A DNA stretch of 64,000 nucleotides from Glaciozyma antarctica PI12 (taxonomy: Eukaryota > Basidiomycota > Microbotryomycetes > Kriegeriales > Camptobasidiaceae): positions 546,843 through 610,842 of the forward strand of contig KZ627147.1 of assembly GCA_002917775.1 (NCBI GenBank), in the 5' to 3' direction. Position 1 is the first letter of the stretch. Each line of letters begins with the position of its first letter. Under the pieces are notes generated by a model, which saw only the letters and a list, made by a program, of their open reading frames with translations, did not search any database and was not told the origin of the DNA. Of this stretch, positions 11,822-20,562 are shown piece after piece. The translations under genes were made by a program, and so were the position numbers.

Positions 11822-12467
11822 GAAAAAATTGGATGGGAGAAGAGATGGCTAGGGATTATGAGGATTATAGTCAAGGGGACTATGGCGGTTTTTCTGGGAC
11901 TGGCGAAGGCCATGAAGAAGGGGAAGTTGTAGAGGCGGGTTTGGGGGGGGGGGGGGGGGGGGGGAGATGATGGATGTTGGGAAGTGTCACGCTTGAGAGC
12001 TTGGTGGTGAAGGGACACGGACCGCGTCCTAAGCTGCTTGCGCTGCTCGTAGGTCCGATAACGAATCGAAGTGAATTTTGAACCTTGCGAAGGTCTCTCT
12101 TCGTTCGCTTTCCTGCACTGCCATCTGACGAACGAACGGAGCGTCGGTACCAGCGTGCAAGGCCCTGGAGCTGTATGAAACAGCAAAGCCTTGTACCTCT
12201 TCGAATGCTGCCCACCGGTTTCGTCTTCACGCCGCTCGGTTCAGCCTCGCTGGGTCGATTTTTTTTTATTCCTTCCGCCGCTATTTTCCGTCGCGCTTCA
12301 CCAGTTCGTATATCAATCCGCGACTACGCTGGCGAGTGCAATGTCTGAAAGATAAAGATTGAATAAAACACCGCCCGGTGAGAGTGTCGGCCGTGTGGGG
12401 CCGAATACGCGGAGAGAGGAACTTGGACTTGGACTTGCGGGCTTCTCCTTCTCCCACCGCTCGACCA
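11822..12467. other. Spacer between the SDR copies
   Basis: It begins with decayed sequence resembling the C-terminal coding tail of SDR copy 2 (about 11822-11940), then a 22-base G run, then probable promoter DNA of copy 2 with a T-run at about 12257. I see no gene here. Confidence 0.5.
11943..11964 (+). repeat. Poly-G tract (22 G)
   Basis: An uninterrupted run of 22 guanines just after the decayed tail of SDR copy 1. It could form a G-quadruplex, and its length in an assembly is unreliable. Confidence 0.9.
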
Positions 12468-13492
12468 AGTAAGTCCTTTGACTTTGAGAACGAGTGCAGA
12501 CACAACTAACACCCTCGTGCAGTGGCAACGACTACGACCGCTCCCCGTCACCGCCTCCTCCCTCCCCTCCTTTGCCGGTCGAACCTGTATCATCACCGGC
12601 GGTTCCAGCGGCATAGGCTACTCCACCGCCCTACTCCTCTCCTCCCTCGGCTGCAACGTCCTCATCGGTGACCTCCAGCCCCCACCCCCCTCCACCCCTC
12701 GCCAGATCGCTTTCCTCTCCACCGATATCACCTCCTACTCCGCTCTGCTCAAGCTCTTCAAGCACTGCATGGCGGGTTTTGGGGTTTACCCCGATATTGT
12801 CTTTGCGAACGCGGGCATTGGAGAGAGGGGAGATGTTTTTAGCGTCGTTAGCGACGAGGAGATTGAGGTGGAGCCGAAGCATGAGGTGCTCGAGTTGGAC
12901 CTCAAAGCTGCCGCCAACACGGTTCGAATAGCTTGGTGGGGAATGAAGAAGGAGAATGTGGCGGGGAGCATCGTTTTGACCGCTTCGGTAGCGGGCTACC
13001 TGGGCCAGCCTTCGTTGAGCATGTACGTCGAAGCTCGCCAATCCAGGGAAGCTCGCTGACATTTGACGCAGGTACAACGCCGCCAAGCACGGAGTCGTCG
13101 GCCTCGTCCGCTCCCTTCGCTACCTTGGTCCGAAGGACAACATTGCCGTCTCCCTCGTCGCGCCCGCCATCACCGAAACCGCGATCCTCACCACCTCCGA
13201 AACCACTTTCGACTCCGTCGCCTCCTCTCTCAAATCCGCAGGAGTGCCCGTCAACACTCCCGAGCGCGTCGCAGAGGTCGTCGCGTACCTCATGGGACTC
13301 GGCCAGAAGGCGAGCGGGATGGGGTTGATGGTCCAAGGAGGCGAGGTGGTGGATTTGGAGAAGGGGATTGCGGGGAATAGGGATAGTTGGATGGGGGAGA
13401 GGATGGCGACGATGTATAGGAGTGGGACGGGAGTGCCAGGGGCGAGGATCTTTGAGGAGGCGGTCAAGGTGGGGCAGAAGTCGAAGTTGTAG
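12468..13492 (+). CDS. Short-chain dehydrogenase/reductase, tandem copy 2
   Basis: Paralogue of the preceding SDR: TGGSSGIG, NAGIG, VLTASVAGY and YNAAK are all present, and it has the longer C-terminus (GMGLMVQGGEVVDLEKGI ... ARIFEEAVKVGQKSKL) ending at the TAG at 13490-13492. The intron splitting the Met before YNAAK (about 13023-13072) is conserved. The start again looks intron-split: A at 12468, intron 12469-12522, TG at 12523-12524 (ATG GCA ACG ACT). However, that frame is one base off the SDR frame, and one surplus C in the CCCC run near 12541-12546 would explain it. It is about 280 residues, normal for a classical SDR. Tandem duplication is clear; the substrate is unknown. Confidence 0.85.
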
Positions 13493-13699
13493 TCGGGGAA
13501 CGTTGGAAGAGAGGTGAAGCTGCAGTTGATTTATTCGCTGGGATACAGTGAATCTATTTGTTGGGATACAGCGATCTTGCTCCAGTCGACTCCAGAGCGA
13601 TTACAACGACGGTCGACGAGGAGACGAATCTCGGCCAGCGAGCCCTCACTGAGGACAAGATGCAAATCTGGCCGCAATTTTGCTCCTTCTCTCCCTCCG

Positions 13700-16600
13700 A
13701 TGCTCCTATTCCTCCTCCTCCTCTTCGCCCTCCCTCTATCTCTCTCCCGGCAACTCCCCTTCTCTACCCCTCCAACGACTTGGAACTCACTCGGCCCGTT
13801 CCCCATCGGCACGCGCGAGCTCCCCCTCCTCCCACCCTTCCTCCCCTCCCTCTCTCGCGCCCGCTATCCCTCTCCACTCGCCGACGGAGGGCACATAGAA
13901 TGGCGTACCGTGGAGGAAGATAACGAGGGCTGGGTGGACGTGCGAGACGAGGGAGTGAGGTGCGCGTTCCGCCGTTCGGGGAAGGAGAGGAGCTGACTGT
14001 CCCAGGGCAGGTGGGCAGAACTGCGCTCAACAGCCGGCTGGGCAGTCCTCCAGCACACGATTCACTACCGCCGGACGCTCGACATCCCTCGAGCAGGGCT
14101 ATACTCGTTCGACCTCACCGCCGCAGCCGAGTTCTCCCTCCTCCCTCTCTCCTCCGAGCACAGAACATGGTACAACGGGAACCTCTACTCCTACGCCTCT
14201 CCCCCTCACCTCCTCGCACTCGACGCAGGGTCTTACGAGCTCACAGTCACGTACGCGCATGACCTGCGGATTGCTGGGGATCCTGGAGCGGGGAACGCAC
14301 CGAATGGGCGATGGAGGTTGTGGATCAAGGAGGAGGTGGAGAGGGTGGAACTGGGGGAGATGGTGAGGCCGAGCTTGGTGAGAGGGTGGGCGATGGGGGA
14401 GGTTGTGGGGGCTGAGGTGAGGAATATCGGGGCGGAGGTGGTGGTGGTGAGGAGCGTGGAGAGCGGGGATGAGCGGGTACGTCCTCGTGTCCTGCTGTAT
14501 CGAAGAGCGAGCTCATTAGAACGCAGTTCCGCCTCGAACTCAGCCGACCCACCATCCTCGCGCCGTTCCAAACCCTCCTCATCGCGCTCTCGCTCTCACA
14601 GTCCTCCCCCGTCGAAGCAATGTTCTCCCTCCCCTTCTCCCTCCACCTCTCCTCCTCCTCAAAGGCCTACATCCTCAACAGCACCCTCCCACTCACCACC
14701 CTCTCCTCCCCTCATTTCGCCTCCACCTTCCTCTCCACCACCTCGACCCCCTCCTACGCAATCTACACTCCCCCTCTCCCCTCCTCCTCCTCCCCTCCCT
14801 CAGATCGAACATTCCTAGCCCTCCACGGCGCCGGTGTCGAAGCCTCCTCCCCATTCTGGACCTCCTCTATCCCTCCCCAGCGAGGGTGGATCGTCTGGCC
14901 GACGGGAGGGACGTCGTGGGGTTATGATTGGCACGGGGCGAGTTTGGGGGACGTCAGAGAGGCACTGGGGGCGCTGGAGGGAGTTAGAGGTCGGTGGGAG
15001 GCTGCGGAGGGGAGGGATGCGGAGGTGATGCGGAGGAGAAGAAGGGAGAGGTTGGTGGTGCTGGGGCATAGTAATGGGGGCCAAGGGACGTGGTATTTTA
15101 TGTCGAGGTTTCCGGATGAGGTGGTGGGAGGGGTGCCGGCGGCGGGGTAGTGAGTCGTTTTTTCGCCCGAGGTGTGAAGGAAGGAGCTGATGAGGATGCA
15201 GTGTCAAGATGCAGGATTATGTGCCGTACCACCTTTCGCTTGGACGACATTATCGGGATCCGGCGTTGACGGGGGTACGTCCTCGTCGACACAATCTGAA
15301 GAGGAGACTGACTTGCGGTGCCAGATCCTGGATTCGGCACTCGCGTCCTTTGACAACGATCTGCATGCGTCGAATCTCGCTGGAATTCCGATCCTGAATC
15401 GACACGGGGTGCGTTCGCTTCGTTTCGTTGAGCGGGAGGAAAGCTGACCTCCGGGCAGGGCAACGACGACAACGTCCCTGTCCAGCATTCTCGGCAGATG
15501 GTTTCGCTCATCGACGCCTGGTCGACGAACAGCTCTACCAAGTGCGTAGTGCGTAGTGCGCAGCTGCCCTCGACGCTGACTGCTGAAAGTGCTTCGCAGG
15601 TACAGCGAAGTCGCAGGAGCTGGGCATTGGTTCGATGCCGTCTTCGACGATCCCGAAGTGCAGTCGTTCCTCGACAGTCTCGACGACTTGGACGGCGGTG
15701 ATGCGGAGGAGGTGGCTTCCACGCTCACGGTGGCGAACCCGGACGAGAGTGGCAGCAAGAACGGCTTCAGGATTTTGGAGCTCGAAACACCTGGCAGGTG
15801 CGTCGTTCTCGAGGTGCGTTTCGCGGAGAGGAGTTGACGATGATGCAGGATTGCGAGGATCTCAGTCAGGATCTACGATCTCGCCGTCGACGGACTTCGC
15901 ACAGCTGCGTTGCGCACGCACAACGTTCGCTCCTTCTCCCTCGACCTCGAATCGCTTCAGCGCCGACTCGGCCTCTCCCTGTCTTCGATCTCTATCGACT
16001 CTGGTAATGACATTCTTCTCGACTCGCTCAACGGCTCCGCCACCCGCTTCGTCAAGGTTCAAGGAGCTTTTGCAATCGCCGAGGACGATCACCCAAGAGC
16101 ACGACGCTACGGTCCTCTCATCAGCATCCTCTCCTCTCCTCTCCCCATCACTCTCGTCGTCGGCTCCCACGGCACCACCGCTCCGCACCTCAGAAGCATC
16201 GCTGCTCGAATCGCTCACGACGCCTACGTCTACGGCAAGCTCAGCTTCCACATCGTTCTCGACGTCGATTTCGTCACCGAGGAAGGAGGAGGGAACGTCG
16301 TTCTGCTCGGAGATGCGTTCTCGAACTCGGTCGTGCGAGAATGGTCGAAGAGCTGGCCTACACCTGGTGAGTCCTTGCACCCTCTCGCTCCTCCTTTCGC
16401 TAATTCCTCGCCACAGTCCAATACCTCTCTCCCACCGCATTCACCCTCCACACTCGCATCTTCCAAACCCCCGGCCAAGGTCCGTTCTCTCCCCCATCTC
16501 TCACCGACCTAACTCTCCGCCGCAGCTCTCCTCTTCCTCACTCCCCACCCTCGCAACCCTACAACCCTCGCTCTTGTCCTCTCCGGCCTCAGCCCCGCAG

Positions 16601-16855
16601 GCTTGGAGAGCGCGTACCGTCTCTTCCCTCTCCGCACCGGAACGCCGCTGCCAGATTGGGGTACGTTCCTCGTCTCCTCTGGCGCGCGCACTCGCTGACG
16701 CGCTTTGGCAGTGGTCTCGTCAGCGGAGGTGACGGCGGGGGGGATTGCGGCGGCTGGGTATGTTGGTGTGAGAGGTCGTTTGGGAAGGAGCTGATGGGGA
16801 ACGCAGGTTCTGGGGAGCTGGATGGGAGTTCAGTGATCGAGCGTCGGTGCTGTGA
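13700..16855 (+). CDS. Secreted alpha/beta hydrolase (prolyl-oligopeptidase-like)
   Basis: ATG at 13700 opens a strong signal peptide (MLLFLLLLFALPLSLSRQLP). A long beta-rich N-terminal region follows (WAELRSTAGWAVLQHTIHYR; GLYSFDLTAAAEFSLLPLS). The hydrolase core has TFLALHGAGVEASSPFW, the nucleophile elbow VVLGHSNGGQGTWYF (G-x-S-x-G), a probable acid segment (GIPILNRHGGNDDNVPVQHS) and the catalytic His in EVAGAGHWFD. After this come about 350 further residues (LTLVVGSHGTTAPHLR on the same chain), ending WEFSDRASVL at the TGA at 16853-16855. At least eight short introns are present. It resembles large secreted S9-like peptidases/esterases of basidiomycetes. It likely acts in the wall or medium; the substrate is not deducible. 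Confidence 0.8.
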
Positions 16856-18626
16856 TTCGGTTCTCTCGTCATGTTTTTTTTGGGAATCGGATCTTTCTTT
16901 TGAGCACGAGGGAGCACGGGGATGAGTTCGCGCGGTGAGCGAGGCGAGTGAGAGGGCGGAGGAGCCGTTTCGCGTACTCTGCGTCGACTGGATTTCCTGA
17001 AGCTAGGAGGCGACCGTACTTCGGTTGATTCTTCCACCTTTTGCAGCTTCGCACCTTCGCTACTCCGAGGTACTGTATGATTTAACAAAGCGCGAGGAAC
17101 AGTCTCAGACAGTTGACTCGAGGATCTGCGCGACGTGGTTCCGGAACAACGGAGCCGAAGAGCGAGTGCGAGGAGCTAGCGGAAGAGATGCAGAAGCTGT
17201 GATGCAGGTGATAAGATCGCGGGGAAAGTACCGACGACCGTTGGGAGAGGAGGACGGGACAGACGCCGAGGGAATGTCTGAGCTTTTGTGTGCTTTTGAG
17301 GAAAGAGGTGACGTGGTAGCGAGGACGGGGAGAAGTGCGGGTGCGCGGTTGTAAAAGAGAGAGTGGCTGACTGGGATCAGCGAAGCAGTGGAGCCGAGGA
17401 AAGCGGTTGCGAAGGTTTACAGGTACACTCACCGCTCGGTACTTTTCTTGTACAGCTGTCGCCCTGAGTGCCGAGCGCAACCCAGCGTAGTCATCTCGGT
17501 GTTCCCACTGCGGAGACAAGTTCAGCGAACTGGCAGCCAGGCACCTGTTCGAACGGAAAGAACGCGCTAGCACCGATTCGGACCACCTCTCCTCGACCAC
17601 TCCCACGTCGTCCAGGTTGGATTGTGAATCGGAGGATGCGGGGAATCGAGAGAATGGGACATTCTCTTTGTTGGTGCGAGAGGCCTTGCCGTGAGCCGGA
17701 GGTGGGACCGAGGGACAAAGAGGAGTTGCCAGTCCCGCGAAGAAAGCCGGAAAGCAGACCGGTAGAAGCGCACTATAAAGGAGACAAGCAGTACCGGCGC
17801 TGGATTTTGTTTTGGGAAGCAGCAGTTGATGGAGCAGAGCAGGAGACGTGGAGGGAAGAGAAAGGCGAAGGAGGGCCACGACTCGATGTAATTCAGGGCT
17901 GCAAGTCGGCAATAGGATCCTGTCTGACCCGCCAAATAAGGTGCCCTAAGCAGCGCAGCCCTGTCGAAGGATAAATCGTCGAGGAAGCTGCGAACGCCCT
18001 CGCACGTTCCTTCCTCAAGTTTTGCTGTCTCTGAAGACGGGCCAGAGACCGATTGACGAATGGCAACGTAACGGCGGTAACGGACTCGCAGCATCTACAC
18101 ACGAGCGTCCAGACCATCGTGTCGAGGAGAGAGAGTCGCTGTTCCTCGTCAACTCAAAAATGCGGCCCTTCTCCTTTGGGAGAATGCGGCTCCCTTGACT
18201 TTAAGATTCTCTTCAAGGGGTGGCTAAACTTGAGCGTTCTCTCCGTACTACTATCTCCTCCGTATCCCGCCCTCCAGCGAGGCGGGAATAACTCGACGCG
18301 ATGAAGAAGAAGAGCCAACGGACGCCGAGTCTGCGCGCCTCGGCTTGAATTGTCGCGACGCGACGGGACGAGATTGGTTTCGATTATCAATTTCGTAAGG
18401 CTCTCGTTAGCTTCGTTTACTAGCGTTAACTCTCTCCTTGTGCCGAGCGCAGCTGCGCGTGACAAAAAAGGATCGCTGCTTCACAACCAGAAGGTGTGGC
18501 CCCTTCTCCCGCTGTCCGCTGTCCTTCTTCCTTCTTTGCTCTCTCTTCCTTCCATCTTCCTCGCGAACTACCACCTCCCCTCTCCCCTCTCCCGTTCCAC
18601 CCCGACCGCCCCCGTACGTCACCACC
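16856..18626. other. Long intergenic region upstream of the peptide precursor gene
   Basis: At 1.77 kb this is the longest gene-free stretch in the window. No ATG-initiated ORF here has convincing composition. A TATAAA sits at 17774-17779, but it is 850 bp from the next ATG. The last 150 bp are pyrimidine-rich (CTTCTCCC, CTTCCTTC blocks), typical of a highly expressed fungal promoter or 5' UTR. It could hold a large regulatory region or a non-coding transcript; neither is shown. Confidence 0.45.
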
Positions 18627-19295
18627 ATGAGGTTCACTTCTGCTCTTCTCGTGGCCGCCACCGTTCTCGGAGTCGCCGCCGCTCCCACTGCTCTCGACGT
18701 CAACTCCGTGCGTCTCTCTCCCACAACTGCTGCGTCCGGCACTGACTCCCGCCCTCTCTCTCCCTCTCCAGAACGTCGCCGTCGAGAAGCGCGCCGAGGT
18801 GAGTCTGCGGTCGTCCGCCAAGCCCTTCCTCGCGCTCCTTGCTGACTTGCACACGTTCAGCTGGAGCCCCCGTCAGTGGGGAAAGCCCCGTCCTATCTCT
18901 GAGGACGGACCCGAGTCGAAGCGCGACGTGAGTTCCCCGTTGGCTATTCCCCCGTCTCAGCTCTACCCGCTCACAATTTGTCATCCCACAGCTTGAGGCC
19001 CGTCAATGGGGCAAGCCCCGTCCCATCTCTGTTGAGGAGCCCGTTGCCAAGCGCGACGTACGTTCCTTCCTCGCTCGTTTGCTGCCGAGCTCAAACTAAC
19101 TGGACTTTGCAGCTCGAGGCTCGCGAGTGGGGCAAGGGCAATCCCATCCCGATCTAGGAGCCCGTCGCTAAGCGCGATGTACGTTCTTTCCTCGCTTGCT
19201 CGATACCGAGCTTGAACTGACTCGTTCTCGCGCAGCTCGAGGCCCGCCAGTGGGGGAAGCCCCGTCCCATCTCCGCTGAGCCCACCGACGCCTAG
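18627..19295 (+). CDS. Secreted Kex2-type repeat peptide precursor (alpha-factor-like)
   Basis: Exon 1 (18627-18707) encodes a signal peptide, MRFTSALLVAATVLGVAAAP, then TALDVNS. Exon 2 (18772-18798) encodes NVAVEKRAE with the first Lys-Arg site. Four repeat exons follow, each starting L-E and each but the last ending K-R-D/phase 0: R1 18861-18927 (RQWGKPRPISEDGPESKRD), R2 18992-19057 (LEARQWGKPRPISVEEPVA then KRD), R3 19113-19178 (LEAREWGKGNPIPI), R4 19236-19295 (RQWGKPRPISAEPTDA). Signal peptide plus tandem peptides separated by KR sites is the layout of alpha-factor precursors and other Kex2-processed fungal peptides. As assembled, R1 has one surplus C in a CCCCC run relative to the other repeats, and R3 carries TAG (19155-19157) where R2 has GAG. 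All introns are phase 0, so omitting R1 and R3 keeps the frame. I do not recognise the peptide from any named family. Confidence 0.75.
18861..19295 (+). repeat. Tandem exon-intron repeat, four units
   Basis: Four units of a 66-nt exon (67 in unit 1, 60 in the terminal unit) plus a 55-64 nt intron. Exon starts (CT-GAG) and ends (AAGCGCGA) are conserved, as are donors and acceptors, so whole exon-plus-intron modules were duplicated. Unit 3 is the most diverged in sequence (EWGKGNPIPI). Confidence 0.85.
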
Positions 19296-20562
19296 AGGTG
19301 CGTTCCCATCTCTCAAGCTTTCAAGCGCGCAGAACGCTGACTTTGCTTCTCCCGACCAGTTAGGTAGCCTCCTCTTCTCCTCTTCCCGTCCTGTTTTCTT
19401 GCGCAAATACATTATGAGGTTGTTCTGCACGCTCTGGGGTAGAGGAAGGAAGGCTGCCTGCTCGTCTCGCTCGCTGCTTCGTAGCCCTTCTTTCCGTCGC
19501 AGGCTCGCTCTAGCGTGAACAGGCATCAGAGCGAGGTGATCTTCGCACGAGTCACTTGCCAGCCTCGCTTCCGTCTCCGCTTTCCCTCGCTGATCCTGCG
19601 AAACCCTCTCGCTCAGACAAGTTCTGGAACGAGGAGCCGGCCCTACTATCTGCTCTATCGGTCCAGATTCATCTCTCTCGGACGCCCTGGATGAGGATTG
19701 ATGAGGAGGGTTTCAGATTCGAGTTGCGAAGGTCCTTCGTCCTTCCCCGGTCGCTGATCTGCAGTCCCAGCTCGCTCGCCCTTCCTGCCTTCCTTCTGCG
19801 CCGCCGTCGTCGTCCTCGAAGCACGAACGAGCACGTTCCAAATCTCAGCGCAGGGACACCGCGTCCTGACTCCTGTCCCCCCAGACGCCCGGACCCGCCG
19901 CACGGCGCACTCTAAATCCTTTCTTCTCCCTCCACTCAAGCCTACGATCAACTGCAGACGAGCTTCTGTTTTCGGGTGAGTGTTCCCTTTGTTGTTCGAG
20001 CTCTCGAGCCGCACGTGCCGGCGCCAGAGTGAGCGCGCGGAGAGTAGTGCGTCCCCTTACGGAGAGTGTCCGCGTTAGCGTAGAGGGGAGAGGCTTCCAG
20101 AGCAGAAGGAGAAGCTTGGGTTGCTCCGCCTCCTTTCCCTTCACGCCAACTGCGGCGTCTGCCAAATGTCGGGGAGCAAAGACGGTCGAGCTGACCGACC
20201 ACCTTTTCTCGCTCTTCCCCTCAACGCCCCCAGCGCGCCCGACTTTGGATCGCTCAATCGCAGTGGAAACGATACGCACGCAGGCTGAGGATAGCCCGCC
20301 CATACCGCTCTACGGTCGCTCGACTGGTTAACGGGCGAGAGCCGTCCACCTCAGGCGAGATCGGTGAGCAGAGCGTGGCTTGGCGAACGGAGGGCTGCAG
20401 AGGAGCTAGAAGGCGCGGAGGACACGCTTTGATGTTCAAGCAGAGGCTGCTGGAGCTGGAGACGCCTGGCGGGGGTGTGGTGGAGCTGCAGGGCGAGGGA
20501 GAAAAGCAGCATCGAGGGAGATGGAAAGGGAGGCTGATGGACTTTTCTCTTGCAGCGAAAGG
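19296..20562. other. Intergenic region between peptide gene and OPT transporter
   Basis: It contains the 3' end of the peptide transcript (a possible 3' UTR intron from 19299 to about 19357) and the promoter of the OPT gene, including a probable 5' UTR intron ending CTTGCAG at about 20555. Open frames on both strands lack fungal-like protein features. I assign no gene. Confidence 0.45.

Noticed and set aside
15635-16732. 365-codon plus-strand open frame rich in Ser and Pro
   Set aside because: Alternative frame of the secreted hydrolase exons; the true frame carries the hydrolase motifs and correct splice sites.
17082-17912. 276-codon minus-strand open frame in the long intergenic region
   Set aside because: It begins at TTG, has no domain or splice pattern, and its composition is like random GC-rich sequence.
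18627-19295. Reading the peptide gene as a farnesylated (CAAX) mating pheromone
   Set aside because: There is a clear signal peptide and KR sites and no C-terminal CAAX; the chain ends PTDA.
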